In this document: piece after piece, positions 1-8,318 of the stretch
Layout: each line of letters begins with the position of its first letter
How positions within the stretch are numbered: position 1 is the stretch's first letter
Source of the DNA: Planctomycetota bacterium
GTDB lineage: Bacteria > Planctomycetota > Phycisphaerae > UBA1845 > UTPLA1
Assembly: GCA_003576905.1 (NCBI GenBank)
Contig: QEVG01000038.1
Location: 1-43,954, forward strand
Reading direction: 5' to 3'
DNA: 43,954 bases
The notes under the pieces: generated by a model
Told to the model about the DNA's origin: nothing
Seen by the model: only the letters and a program-made list of their open reading frames with translations
The model's database searches: none
Position numbers and translations under genes: made by a program

Positions 1-779
1 TCGTCGATCCGCTCGCCGATGGTCCGATTGCACCGCTCGATCTCGGCGTTGTCGGTCGGCGTGTGCGGTCGGATCAGGTGATGTCCCACGTCCATCGCGT
101 CCAGCGTCTGGGCGAACTCGCGGGCGATGAAGCATGAGCCGTGGTCGCTTTGAATCGTCGGACGAACGCCCGCCGGAAGTCTACCGAGGGCCGCCGCCGC
201 GGCGATGGCCACGCTGCGGCCGTCCATGAAGCGAAGCAGCTCGTGATAGACGATGTACCGGGAGTACACGTCCAGGAAGGCCAGCAGGTAGTAGTTGCGG
301 TCCTTCACCTTCACGTAGCGGATGTCGGTCTGCCAGCGCTGATCGGGCTTCGTCGGCGGCGCTGCTCGACCGGCGCCTTTCCGTCGTCCGCGCGGCATCC
401 AGCGGCACACAAGGTTCGCCTCACCCAGAATGCGATAGACGGTCGATGGACTGACCGCGGCCACGTTCTCATCCACCATTTTCCAGGCCAATTCGCGATG
501 CCGCTCTTCGGAGTGCGCCAGGGCGTAGTCGACGATCGCCCGCCGCTCAGCCGGCAGCACTTCGTAGAGCGAGCCGGGTGAAGCCCGCGCCGCCGGAGAA
601 CTCGCCGCCGCCCGTGCTCGCCAGCGGTGATAGGTGGCCGGGGCGATCTCCAGATGCCGGAGAATCCGCCGGAGCGGCCATCGGATGCGCGTTTGGGTCT
701 GCGTCACCACGGTCTGCACCTCGCGCTGAAGTTCTGCCGGAAGCTGGGCATGGTCGGTCAGTCCGAGAGCGTTTTTTTT
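1..779 (-). CDS. IS3-family transposase OrfB (DDE integrase core), partial
   Basis: Read in the -1 frame relative to OrfA from the A8 tract (772-779), the minus strand stays open to the window edge for about 255 codons. It has no early ATG, as expected for a frame reached by frameshifting. An N-terminal HTH_21-like region (LYEVLPAERRAIVDYALAHS) is followed by the rve integrase core. The catalytic triad is visible: Asp in QTDIRYVKVKD, Asp in IQSDHGSCF, and Glu in TDNAEIERCNRT. The final C-terminal residues lie outside the window. It catalyses strand transfer of the element. No internal stop is visible, so this copy could be active. Confidence 0.88.
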
Positions 780-1060
780 AGTTCCAGGTTCTCCGCGATC
801 ACCTCGGCGATCACGTTCTTCATGCGGGCGTTCTCGGCGGCCATCTTCTCGATCTTCGGGTCGGGGCCGCGCTCCCGCGTCTTGCGGGCGAAGACCTGGT
901 CGGCCGAGCCCATCAGGGCCTTGCGCCACTGATAGACCAGGGTCGGCGACAGCCCTTCGCGCCGGCAGATCTCGGCCAGCTTCGCGTCGCTGTTCATCGA
1001 CTCCAGCACGATGCGGAGCTTGTCCGCCGGCTTCCACACCCGCTTCTTGCAATTCGACAT
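758..1060 (-). CDS. IS3-family transposase OrfA (helix-turn-helix)
   Basis: About 100 residues starting MSNCKKRVWKPADKLRIVLE. The middle has the HTH_Tnp_1 pattern, with a helix-turn-helix around LAEICRREGLSPTLVYQWRK. A leucine-zipper-like segment near the C-terminus (KIEKMAAENARMKNVIAEV) fits OrfA multimerisation. The reading frame is open 19 codons further upstream, but the ATG at 1060 matches the family length, and the upstream part reads as arginine/alanine-rich filler. The last codons (LKKTLSD) lie over a run of eight A residues where -1 slippage would give the OrfAB fusion transposase. OrfA binds the element ends and regulates transposition. Confidence 0.88.
   Translation of the reverse strand: MSNCKKRVWKPADKLRIVLESMNSDAKLAEICRREGLSPTLVYQWRKALMGSADQVFARKTRERGPDPKIEKMAAENARMKNVIAEVIAENLELKKTLSD
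768..782 (-). promoter_or_regulatory. Programmed -1 ribosomal frameshift site (A8 slippery tract)
   Basis: Minus strand reads CTA AAA AAA ACG with eight consecutive A residues at 772-779. This holds the A_AAA_AAA heptamer used by IS3-family elements. Slipping back one base moves ribosomes from the OrfA frame, which stops seven codons later counting from the first lysine codon, into the long OrfB frame. The junction would read K-K-N-A-L-G-L-T. Confidence 0.8.
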
Positions 1061-1156
1061 CTTCAGGGTCCTCCGTGCCGCCAACCCCGCCGCCCGACGG
1101 GGCCACGCCTCGAACATCTTCCCACAGGAGGGGAAAGAAGCCCAAGGAGGTGGAGT

Positions 1157-1191
1157 CTGAGGAGGAACCTGCGCAGCTGGTTCCTCCTCAG
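1157..1191. repeat. 13-bp perfect inverted repeat (hairpin)
   Basis: CTGAGGAGGAACC (1157-1169) is followed by a 9-base spacer and its exact complement (1179-1191). It lies about 100 bp upstream of the OrfA start. No T-run follows on either strand, so it is not a standard terminator. It may be part of the IS terminus or a structure limiting outside transcription into the transposase genes. Confidence 0.7.
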
Positions 1192-1335
1192 GGATACCGA
1201 AGAAACCTTCCTTATAACAGACGGCCCAAAAATCTCATTTGGCGTGAAACACTACATCCTCCGCTCATGATCACGAACACGGGAAACATCGCAGCACCAC
1301 ATTCTGGGCATAAAGTCTGAGTCATCGGGTTGCGT

Positions 1336-1605
1336 CTATTTGATGGTTGTGGTCGTACTTCGCCTCACAAACTTCAGATCTTCCCATTCGGCCTTCGCGC
1401 CGACGGGGATCGAAAGCAAACTTGGGGTTCCATCCCAGTCTTCTTCGACAAGGATGCCGCCGTTCGGACATGCCCAGTCATAGTCTCGCGTTCCCGGACT
1501 TATCACCTTTTTGACAACGCCATGCCTTCCGTTGGCGGTAACGACAACGTCACCAGTCTGAACATCCTCGCCCGTGTTGTATTGATACGCGGCGATGCTA
1601 TTCAT
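1336..1605 (-). CDS. Hypothetical small protein, 89 aa
   Basis: Start MNSIAAYQYNTGEDVQTGDV; an AAAGG sequence sits directly ahead of the ATG. The core (GDVVVTANGRHGVVKKVI, then GGILVEEDW) resembles a small all-beta fold of the KOW/SH3 barrel kind: a basic GRHGVV turn followed by acidic strands. I cannot assign a family. No signal peptide or membrane segment is present, so it is probably cytoplasmic. It lies 28 bp downstream of the HEAT-repeat lipoprotein gene on the same strand, suggesting co-transcription. Its position next to an IS element, together with its size and fold, would also fit an immunity-type or small accessory protein, but nothing here proves that. Confidence 0.55.
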   Translation of the reverse strand: MNSIAAYQYNTGEDVQTGDVVVTANGRHGVVKKVISPGTRDYDWACPNGGILVEEDWDGTPSLLSIPVGAKAEWEDLKFVRRSTTTTIK

Positions 1606-1633
1606 CCTTTGTTCCCATGCCCCCGATCCACCA

Positions 1634-2773
1634 CTACCGCTTCTTCACGCGTTTCCATTGCTTGCAGACGCCCTCGACAACTTCCCGGATCGCTGGATCG
1701 GGATCATGGTTGTGCTCTAGGACGGCCTGTTTGGCGGCTGGATGATCATTGGCAATCTGGGCGAGCAGGCTGATGGCCCCAGTACGTATGATTGGATCCT
1801 GCTCGGTGAGTCTAGCCTTCGCAAACTCAATAATTGCCGGCGAAATCGGGCGCGAGGCCAGTGCGGCAATGGCCGTGGCGCGCAGCTTGGAGTCCTTCTT
1901 TTGCAGCAACGCCTGAAAGTAGGCTTCAGCCTTTACATTGACCAGGCCTAATCTGGCAAGCGAATAAACAGCCGACTGAGAAACCTCTTCGTCTTCGACC
2001 ATCGAATGCACGAGATCAGCGGCGGAATCCGTTGCAAAACGGGCGAGCGCTTCGACCGCATCGTTTCGGCTCCAGCGCGCCTTTGGCGCGGTCGCCTTCA
2101 CTCGACCAGAGGCCATCTCCTTCACTGCTTCATAATCACCGAACCCAAGGGCGAGCGAATCGTATCGGGCTGTCTTGATCTCCAGAATATTCACGAGGCC
2201 TTGTCCGAGGTTGCTGACCACCTCAATCGGTATCTTTGTCAGTGTCATTTCCTGTCGCCAAAGGAGATTGGATGATTGGCTGTCGTCGACGACATAGACA
2301 TCATTGAGGTACATGCGATAGCGCACGGGTCGGCGTTCGCCATTCGCTGGCTGGTATCCAAGCATGCGGCTGAATTCACCGCGCTTCACGATGGGCCAGT
2401 AGAAATAGCTGTTGCCGCAGTCAGAGGGAATGTGAAGTTGCGCCCGCTCGAACGCGCCATCGTCGCGTTGGGATTCAAGCCGGATGCAGGGATCGCCGTC
2501 GCCCTGCGGCCGGAATGCAAGACTTCGGTCGGTGCGATTGACGAGATAAAGGAGAATTCCGTTGTCGTGTGCATGTTTGTAGTCGGCGAACAGCGTGAGT
2601 TGACCGGCAGGCGCGTGCACATAAGGGGGCATTCTGTCGATTGGCTCCGATTCGCCGGCAGCCCTCGAAATTGGGTGCCCCGTCAGCGAAACTCCGTTTT
2701 GCGGTGGAGCATCACACGCACTTGCGAAACAGCCCGTCACTGCCAAAGTGAATAGTCGGATCAAATTAATCAT
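1634..2773 (-). CDS. Putative lipoprotein with C-terminal HEAT-like repeats
   Basis: About 379 residues. The N-terminus MINLIRLFTLAVTGCFASAC is a short export signal with two possible lipobox cysteines (VTGC or SAC), so it is likely a lipoprotein. Residues 30-200 form an unrecognised beta-rich domain. Residues 230-370 carry alpha-helical repeats with the HEAT rhythm (RNDAVEALARFA, SAVYSLARLGLV, RATAIAALASRP, RTGAISLLAQIA). The protein ends with a basic tail (KQWKRVKKR). I chose the ATG at 2773; a GTG two codons earlier (2779) is equally in frame. It is the first gene of a probable two-gene unit with the 89-residue protein. HEAT repeats are protein-binding scaffolds; the specific partner is unknown. 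Confidence 0.65.
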   Translation of the reverse strand: MINLIRLFTLAVTGCFASACDAPPQNGVSLTGHPISRAAGESEPIDRMPPYVHAPAGQLTLFADYKHAHDNGILLYLVNRTDRSLAFRPQGDGDPCIRLESQRDDGAFERAQLHIPSDCGNSYFYWPIVKRGEFSRMLGYQPANGERRPVRYRMYLNDVYVVDDSQSSNLLWRQEMTLTKIPIEVVSNLGQGLVNILEIKTARYDSLALGFGDYEAVKEMASGRVKATAPKARWSRNDAVEALARFATDSAADLVHSMVEDEEVSQSAVYSLARLGLVNVKAEAYFQALLQKKDSKLRATAIAALASRPISPAIIEFAKARLTEQDPIIRTGAISLLAQIANDHPAAKQAVLEHNHDPDPAIREVVEGVCKQWKRVKKR

Positions 2774-3078
2774 GGGCACTCATGGGGTCGAATAAAGCTC
2801 CCCATTGGCTATACCGTGTGCTACCTTACGAGGATAAGCAGCGCATTCACAGAATTCTCGACCGAGTTTGACGCTCATGAGGGCAGTTTGAGGGCAGTTG
2901 GCCGGTCAACAACCGAGAAACTCGATGCAACTCCAACAGGTCCAGCCATTTGCAAAACACACATCACCCGAAGCGGAGAATGTCAGCCTCTTTCGTTTGC
3001 TTTACCGCGCGACCGTCGCGCAAGGCATTGTAAATACTGGCTTTGCTTGCCGTGCTCGGCGTCTGGAAAAATAGTAAC
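2774..3078. other. Intergenic region between tRNA-Ser and lipoprotein gene
   Basis: No supportable gene. It contains an 11-base direct repeat (GAGGGCAGTTT/GAGGGCAGTTG, about 2879-2900) and a small palindrome, GCGCGA-CCG-TCGCGC (about 3006-3020). Open frames here are artefacts of the tRNA and its flank. A minus-strand segment translating to SIYNALRDGRAVKQTKEAD looks faintly like a helix-turn-helix remnant beside the tRNA, but has no credible start. Confidence 0.4.
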
Positions 3079-3164
3079 GGAGAGGGAGGGATTCGAACCC
3101 CCGCTGCAGTTACCCGCAGACCGCATTTCGAATGCGGCTCCTTCAGCCACTCGGACACCTCTCC
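3079..3164 (-). tRNA. tRNA-Ser (anticodon CGA)
   Basis: The minus strand gives an 86-nt class II tRNA. The acceptor stem GGAGAGG pairs with CCTCTCC. The anticodon stem-loop CCGCA-TTCGAAA-TGCGG has anticodon CGA (reads UCG). It has the long variable arm of serine tRNAs and a T-loop TTCGAAT. CCA is not encoded; the base after the acceptor stem is followed by GTTACTATTTTT. Decodes serine UCG codons in this GC-rich genome. Confidence 0.95.
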
Positions 3165-3341
3165 AAACAGGCTCGCCATGATAGACCCTTTCAAGCAACC
3201 CCTCAAGGGATCCGCCCCCGCGCCGGGCCGGCGAAGCCTGGGACATCGCGCCGTTCGTGTCGCGGGCAGCTGCGTTGCACCCATGCGGCCGACGCTGATT
3301 GCGCCCACGCCGTGAATCCGTCAGGCCGAAGATCGCCCGAC

Positions 3342-3383
3342 AAAAAAACCACGGGCGTCCGCCTCATTGCGGTCCGCCCGTGG
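3342..3383 (-). terminator. Rho-independent terminator
   Basis: On the minus strand CCACGGGCG pairs perfectly with CGCCCGTGG (3375-3383 with 3349-3357). The stem is extended by a four-base inner helix and directly followed by seven T residues (complement of A at 3342-3348). It lies about 50 bp past the stop codon of the PQQ-type propeller gene and so ends that transcript. Confidence 0.88.
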
Positions 3384-3433
3384 CGATGATTGGCTGCATT
3401 CGTGAAGGCGGTCGGGCCTGCACGCGGTTCGTC

Positions 3434-4762
3434 TTATCCCCGTTTCCCCTTCCCGCCGTTGGCGGCGGAGGCATAGGCGTCGCGGCCCAGCTCGATGGAC
3501 ATGATGTTCTTTCGATCGCGCAGGTAGCCCTTCGTCCCCACGAGCGTCGGAACAGTCCACGCCTGGCTCTCAAGCACCTTGGCCTGGGCGAGAATCTCGA
3601 ACTTCTCTGGCGTCGCCCGGACAAGCCCCAGCTTGCCATCCTCATCGAGCACCAGGAACTTTCCGTCGGCATACAGGCTGGTCGCCTTGGCAAAGCCGCG
3701 CTTGCGCCACTTCATATCGCCCGTCTTCGCGTCGACGGCGAAGTAGAGCCCCGGGCCGTCCCCGCCGGTTGAAGTGAACACACAGTCGTCCACGCGGATC
3801 GCGTTGCTGTGATGCACGCGCACCTTGCGGTTGGTCCACACCTCTTCTGCCTTGGTCTCTTCGCCACTCCGCGTCAGCCGAATGCCCTTCGAACAGGCCG
3901 GCTCGACCGAGCTGATAAACAGCATATGATCCTTGCCGTCGTAGGTCGGCTGGCAGATGTTCTGGCCCCACTGGTTCTTCTGCTCAACGCTCCAGCGCAG
4001 CTCGCCCGTCGCCGCGCAGATTCCCACGACTTCCGCCGCCATCGGGCACGCAAGCTGATCCTCGCCATCGACGTTGATCAGCTTCGGCGTCGCATAACTG
4101 TTGCCGAAGTCGTGCTTTTTCCAGAGTTCTTTGCCATCCTTCTTGTCGAAGGCGACGATCGCATGTCCCTTGCCGCCCACGAGCATGACGACCGTTTCCT
4201 TGTAAATAAACGGGCTCGTCGAAAAGCCGTGGTTGAGGAAAGTGCCTTCGTATTCTTTCCAAAGGTCGTGCGACCAGAGCGCCTTGCCCGACTTCTTGTC
4301 GAGACAGTGCAGATGCCCGGACACGCCCGCCGTGTAGAGCCGGTCGCCGTCGAGCGTTGGGGTCGCGCGCGGGCCCGTGCCGAATTCCTTCACGTGGCCC
4401 TCGCGAACAGGGCAGTCGTACGCATGTTCCCAGATCGTCTTGCCCGTGGAGGCGTCGAGCGCGATGACGGCTTCCTTATCCTCCTTCGTGCGGTACATGG
4501 TGTACAGCACGTTGCCGTCGACGATGATCCCGGAGTAGCCGTCGCCGAGTTCCCGGTTCCAGAGTTTCTTTGGGCCGTCATCGGGCCATTCCTCGGCAAG
4601 CCCCTTGCACTCCACCTTGAAGTCCTGCCGTGCCCCGCCAAACTGCGGCCACTGCCCTTCGGAGCGCCCTGGCGTAATTGCAAGCCCGATTGCCGCGCCG
4701 ACGATCAGCGTGGCCCTGCGAATTCCAGGCGAGATTCGGTGCAGACTTCGTGTGGGAGTCAT
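3434..4762 (-). CDS. Exported PQQ-like beta-propeller protein
   Basis: 442 residues. The N-terminus (two arginine clusters, then LIVGAAIGLAITPGRSEG) is a Sec-type signal peptide. The mature part consists of PQQ-type propeller blades, each with the A-x-D/G-K-x-G-K-x-x-W pattern: ALDASTGKTIWEHAYDC, CLDKKSGKALWSHDLW, AFDKKDGKELWKKHDF, GICAATGELRWSVEQ and AVDAKTGDMKWRKRGF. This family includes BamB and many planctomycete secreted propellers. Nothing visible points to a bound PQQ enzyme: the catalytic features of quinoprotein dehydrogenases are missing and the length is short. It is a single-gene unit with its own terminator. Probably periplasmic or surface; role unknown, likely a protein-binding scaffold. 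Confidence 0.85.
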   Translation of the reverse strand: MTPTRSLHRISPGIRRATLIVGAAIGLAITPGRSEGQWPQFGGARQDFKVECKGLAEEWPDDGPKKLWNRELGDGYSGIIVDGNVLYTMYRTKEDKEAVIALDASTGKTIWEHAYDCPVREGHVKEFGTGPRATPTLDGDRLYTAGVSGHLHCLDKKSGKALWSHDLWKEYEGTFLNHGFSTSPFIYKETVVMLVGGKGHAIVAFDKKDGKELWKKHDFGNSYATPKLINVDGEDQLACPMAAEVVGICAATGELRWSVEQKNQWGQNICQPTYDGKDHMLFISSVEPACSKGIRLTRSGEETKAEEVWTNRKVRVHHSNAIRVDDCVFTSTGGDGPGLYFAVDAKTGDMKWRKRGFAKATSLYADGKFLVLDEDGKLGLVRATPEKFEILAQAKVLESQAWTVPTLVGTKGYLRDRKNIMSIELGRDAYASAANGGKGKRG

Positions 4763-5163
4763 CGCGCATCACGTCCTTTCGAGGGCCGATCGGCCCCGCC
4801 ATGTGTCTGGGTTCAGGAGGTTTTTCGCACGCGCCGCCGGGGCAGCGCGCGGCCCGACCCGAACGATACCCTGCTCGACCCGCCCAAAGTTTAAACGAAC
4901 CGCACCGGCGCCGCTAACGAGCCGGGAACACTTGTGGCGGCGCATCGCCGTGAGCCGCCCTCCCGCTGACTGCTGGTCCAGCCCTGTTTCACCTTGGAAG
5001 CTTTGAAGTTATCAGCGCGCAGGCTGTGCCGCTCCCGGTCCGGGCTTCGGAAGGGCTGCCGGCACGCCGGTCGGCCCCTCACAAAATCGACAGCCGCGAA
5101 GAAATGATGCCCGGCCGGCGCGAGGGGCGCTCCGCTGCCGGGGCGCACGTATTGTCATTCAGA
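4763..5163. other. Intergenic region, no gene seen
   Basis: 400 bp between two leftward genes. No open frame has convincing composition, and no tRNA-like or strongly structured element was found. The promoter of the propeller gene should lie near 4770-4850. Confidence 0.5.
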
Positions 5164-6882
5164 TTAACAGTTGGCGGGTACCAATGACGAATCCGGCGGG
5201 CCCGGCCGCAGCGCGGAAAGCGCCTGCGAAGGAACGGCGGATTCGTTCGGCCGCCCGATCGTCCGGCGGCGGGCCGGTCCGCAGGACCGGGTCAGCCATC
5301 CGGTTTTGCGAAGCGTCGCAAACGCGTAAGGCAGAATCCACCACAGGCAAGTGACCCAGAAGAACTCATACACGATCAGCCAGAGCCAGTCGCTGTCGCG
5401 TTCATTGACGTAGTAAATCGCCGCCACGGTCAGCCCATAGGTGAACACCATGCTGAACTGCTGAACAAGGTAGTCGTCCTGCGTCAGGATCAGCAGAAAG
5501 CTGTTGGCGATGAGCATGGGCGGCAGCACGAGCGACAGAATCGATAGAAAGATGTTCAGCCGAAACGCCTGTAGATGCTCGTTCCGAAAGCGCGTGAAGA
5601 GAAACCCGAGCAGGAACACCGTCTCGCGGATGTTGCTTCGCGCCCAGCGAAGGAACATCCGGCAAAGTCCCGCGTAGGTGTGCGGAACCTTGCTGTGCAC
5701 GACCGCGTTGCCCTGGTAGGCGGTCAGCCAGCCCTCGCGCAGAAACAGGTTCGTCATCGCCCGGTCCTCGCCGGTGATGCACGGAAGCCCCAGAAAGTGC
5801 TGATGGAGCCATTCATCCGACACTTGCCGGACAAACGACGCGCGGTAGATGCTCAGCGCTCCCGGCGTACAGAACACGCCGCGAATCTCGCTCTGGTATG
5901 CCCGAACGAACTTGAACGACAGGCTGAATGAGCACTTCAGAAACCGCGTGAACAGGCTTTGCCGGGCGTTGAGGACCTGGACGCATCCGGCCACGCAGCC
6001 GATTCGCGGGTCGCGCACCAGCGGTGCCACGCCGTTGCGAAGCGCCTCCGGGTCGAGAACGCTGTCCGAGTCCAGCGTGACGAATACGTCCCCTCGGCCC
6101 GCCTCGAACCCCAGCCCCAGCGCGTGACGCTTTCCGAGATTTTTCGGATGCCGGAGCGTCAGGATCTTCGCGCGGCCGTGAAACTCCGCCGCCGCCCGCA
6201 GGATGTGTTCCCACGAGTCGTCCGTGCTGCCATCATCGACAACGATGACCTCCAGCCGGTCGCGCGGATAGCGACACTCGACCGCTGACCGGATCGATTC
6301 CCGCACCAGTGGCCCCTCGTTAAAACACGGTATCACGACCGTCACGGAAGGCAGTTGATCGTCGGAGACGCGCGCCATCGGACGGTAGCGCCGCCAGAGA
6401 TACAGCCGCCAGCCCAGGACGGCGTACATCAGCCCGCCGTAAACGAACGCCAGCACCCAGAACAGGCTGCCCCAATGCGTCTCGGGCGGCCGAAGCCACC
6501 GGGCTGGGCCGAGTCCCTCTCGCGTCAGGGCGACGCCCAGTACAACCAGCACGATCGCAATCGTCGCCTTGACGTACGACTCCGTCACCGATTCCGGCGC
6601 CAATGCAAGTTGGGATGTATCCCTCGATGGCGAGTCCCCGCCGCACACGGGCATGACGGTCCGGCGGTCGGTCTCACGATACCCCGGGTCGTGCTTGGTG
6701 CGGCGCGCGTGCGTGGAGAGTCTTGGCATTGGATGACTTCCGCGAGACTCCGCCCCCCGGCGGTATGGCAGGCCGATAATACGACTCCACACCGCGGGCA
6801 ACAAGGCGGGCACGTCCGTTTCGCCTTCCGGCACAACGTCCGGGGCCGAAGGATACGAACGAATGAGTCCGAAGTAAGCCAT
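5164..6882 (-). CDS. Membrane glycosyltransferase family 2 (NodC/hyaluronan synthase/cellulose synthase type)
   Basis: About 572 residues. After a disordered N-terminus come two membrane segments (KATIAIVLVVLGVALTREG and LFWVLAFVYGGLMYAVLGW). The GT-A domain begins at SVTVVIPCFNEG, with the nucleotide-binding Asp in VIVVDDGSTDDS, the metal-binding DxD in VTLDSDSVLDPE, and the acceptor-site TGEDRAMTN. The product-binding QxxRW is present as MFLRWARSNIRE, with Met in place of Gln. Several C-terminal membrane helices follow. The family polymerises sugars from UDP-sugars and secretes them, so an exported polysaccharide or lipid-linked glycan is likely. The start is uncertain: the ATG at 6882 has GGAGG 13 bases upstream; 6729 and 6654 are alternatives. 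Confidence 0.85.
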   Translation of the reverse strand: MAYFGLIRSYPSAPDVVPEGETDVPALLPAVWSRIIGLPYRRGAESRGSHPMPRLSTHARRTKHDPGYRETDRRTVMPVCGGDSPSRDTSQLALAPESVTESYVKATIAIVLVVLGVALTREGLGPARWLRPPETHWGSLFWVLAFVYGGLMYAVLGWRLYLWRRYRPMARVSDDQLPSVTVVIPCFNEGPLVRESIRSAVECRYPRDRLEVIVVDDGSTDDSWEHILRAAAEFHGRAKILTLRHPKNLGKRHALGLGFEAGRGDVFVTLDSDSVLDPEALRNGVAPLVRDPRIGCVAGCVQVLNARQSLFTRFLKCSFSLSFKFVRAYQSEIRGVFCTPGALSIYRASFVRQVSDEWLHQHFLGLPCITGEDRAMTNLFLREGWLTAYQGNAVVHSKVPHTYAGLCRMFLRWARSNIRETVFLLGFLFTRFRNEHLQAFRLNIFLSILSLVLPPMLIANSFLLILTQDDYLVQQFSMVFTYGLTVAAIYYVNERDSDWLWLIVYEFFWVTCLWWILPYAFATLRKTGWLTRSCGPARRRTIGRPNESAVPSQALSALRPGPPDSSLVPANC

Positions 6883-7041
6883 CGGAGTATTTAGACCTCC
6901 GACTTTGCATGCGGTTAGCCAGCACGCCCGAATCGTCCCCCGGTGGGCAGAAGCTGCCCCGTGGGCCACGACGATTTCGGACAGTTCCCCTGGACTGCGG
7001 ATTCATCTATCTTAATCGCTGCTCCGCCCTGGAGTGGCCCC

Positions 7042-7485
7042 ATGAGCGTACAACCGGATTCAACCCGCGATGATTCCGCTTCGGAAGCCCCGCACGCCCT
7101 CCGGCGTCAGCGTACCGGTATGGCGCTCGTCGTGACAGCAACGGCCGCGATGCTGTGCGCGCTCCCTATGTACGATGACTTTGTCGCACCGCTCCGTGCA
7201 CCCGACTCCGCCCGCGCGAGACTCGGTATCGACCCAAACACCGCCGACTGGCACGAATTGGCGCAGTTGCCGGGCATCGGCGAGGCGCTCGCTCGCAGGA
7301 TCGTGGCCTTTCGCGACAACGTCCGCGCATCCGGCGACATCGACCGCCCAATTTTCTCAAGTCCCGGCGATCTGCGCCGCGTTTCCGGCATCGGCGATCA
7401 GACCATCCATGAAGTCGCACCGTATCTGCGGTTTCCGGCGGTTGCCCCTGGCGGCTTGGTTGACAGGGCCGGACCCGCAGGATAG
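7042..7485 (+). CDS. Membrane-anchored helix-hairpin-helix protein (ComEA-like)
   Basis: 147 residues from the ATG at 7042, which has GGAG seven bases upstream. An open frame starting earlier lacks such a site. One membrane segment (MALVVTATAAMLCALPMY) near residue 30 follows a basic stretch. Residues 65-140 contain two helix-hairpin-helix motifs (LAQLPGIGEALARRIVAFRD and LRRVSGIGDQTIHEVAPYL), preceded by IDPNTADW, the common lead-in of ComEA-type domains. Such domains bind double-stranded DNA non-specifically and, when exported, serve DNA uptake. It is divergent from the glycosyltransferase gene and 73 bp upstream of the STAS gene. A competence role is inferred from domain type only. Confidence 0.8.
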   Translation: MSVQPDSTRDDSASEAPHALRRQRTGMALVVTATAAMLCALPMYDDFVAPLRAPDSARARLGIDPNTADWHELAQLPGIGEALARRIVAFRDNVRASGDIDRPIFSSPGDLRRVSGIGDQTIHEVAPYLRFPAVAPGGLVDRAGPAG

Positions 7486-7558
7486 CTTGGCTCGGCGTCA
7501 ACAGGGGTGTTTCGCCCCTTCGGAGTTCACGCGGCCCGCAACCGAAAGCCCATTCGCA

Positions 7559-7894
7559 ATGTCGGTAAAAGAGTGGTCAGACAACATTTACCTGGGTGAG
7601 CTTCAGGACGATCCGCTCTTCTCGGATGACCTGAACTCCCTCCAGGAGACTGTCGAGCGGCAGCCGGGCACGCATGTCGTGCTGGATTTCTCCGGCGTCA
7701 ACTTTCTGAACTCATCCAACATCGCAAAGCTGCTCAAGCTCCGGAAGCTCATGTCCACCGGCAAGGGCCGCCTTCGTCTCTGCGGGATCAACACCAGCGC
7801 GTGGGGCGTGTTCCTCGTGACCGGCCTCGACAAGATCTTCGAATTCTGCGACGACGTGCCCAGCGGCCTGGCCAGCGTCCAGATCGACGCCTGA
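7559..7894 (+). CDS. STAS-domain protein (anti-anti-sigma factor-like)
   Basis: 111 residues from MSVKEWSDNIYLGEL. A single STAS domain: THVVLDFSGVNFLNSSNIAKLLKL has the hallmark D-hxxh-h-x-S-S pattern with the serine that partner kinases phosphorylate, and KGRLRLCGINTSAWGVF / GLDKIFEFCDD complete the fold. It resembles SpoIIAA/RsbV-type antagonists, which release sigma factors from anti-sigma kinases when dephosphorylated. No cognate anti-sigma kinase is in the window. It could instead belong to a different partner-switching module, such as one controlling envelope or motility functions. Confidence 0.85.
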   Translation: MSVKEWSDNIYLGELQDDPLFSDDLNSLQETVERQPGTHVVLDFSGVNFLNSSNIAKLLKLRKLMSTGKGRLRLCGINTSAWGVFLVTGLDKIFEFCDDVPSGLASVQIDA

Positions 7895-8318
7895 CCGCGC
7901 GGCTCGCCGCCCGCGCCGGCAAATTTACAACACCCATTCCTGACATCTTCCACGTTCGCCGCTCTCAAGAGTTGTTCGCGCTCATCCCGATACTTTTAAG
8001 TTGAGTCGGTGCTGCGAGCGCATTTTCCGCCGACCGGCTGACGGTTCAGCCTCGGCAACGCGGCTTGAAACGACGGGCGGATTCGCTCAAAACGCCCCCG
8101 AACCGCTTGATATCCGGCTGCGTATCCGGGTACGATGCGTTCGCAGGGTGCTGGACCCAGGCGCAGTTTTTGCTCCCCGACCCGTCGGCGCTGTCGTCGG
8201 GATTCTGGCAACAGGGGGGTGGAGGGGCCAAGTCCTGTCGACCGCCGCTCCAACTTGCCAGCCTAGGCACGATGCCGACGCCGCAGAACCACCGGCCTCA
8301 CAGGGAGGTGAGCCCAGC
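7895..8318 (+). other. Leader region upstream of murC
   Basis: 424 bp with no convincing gene. It probably carries the promoter and a long 5' leader for the murC-murB-ddl-ftsQ cluster. A GGAGGTG ribosome-binding site lies at its end (8304-8310), 8 bases before the murC ATG. The reading frame of murC is open through the whole region, but the upstream translation has no MurC homology. Confidence 0.5.

Larger units (their letters stand above)
1..1191 (-). mobile_element. IS3-family insertion sequence, partial
   Basis: Two overlapping transposase reading frames on the minus strand (orfA, then orfB in the -1 frame) have the standard IS3-family layout. The element runs off the window at position 1, so its orfB end is missing. 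The upstream boundary is not proven. I place it provisionally at the 13-bp perfect inverted repeat at 1157-1169/1179-1191, whose minus-strand sequence starts TGAGGAGGAACC and could hold the terminal repeat. No target-site duplication can be seen because only one end is present. Confidence 0.8.

Noticed and set aside
2879-3020. Possible attachment site or integrase remnant beside tRNA-Ser
   Set aside because: Only an 11-base direct repeat and a faint helix-turn-helix-like translation; no integrase or tRNA 3'-end duplication was found.
2816-3315. Plus-strand open frames containing EREGFEPP and GEGGIRTP stretches
   Set aside because: These translations come from the antisense strand of the tRNA-Ser gene and its flank, a well-known false-gene pattern in GC-rich genomes.
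3809-4894. 361-residue plus-strand frame opposite the propeller gene
   Set aside because: It is the antisense shadow of the PQQ-like gene, whose own frame carries clear blade motifs and a signal peptide.
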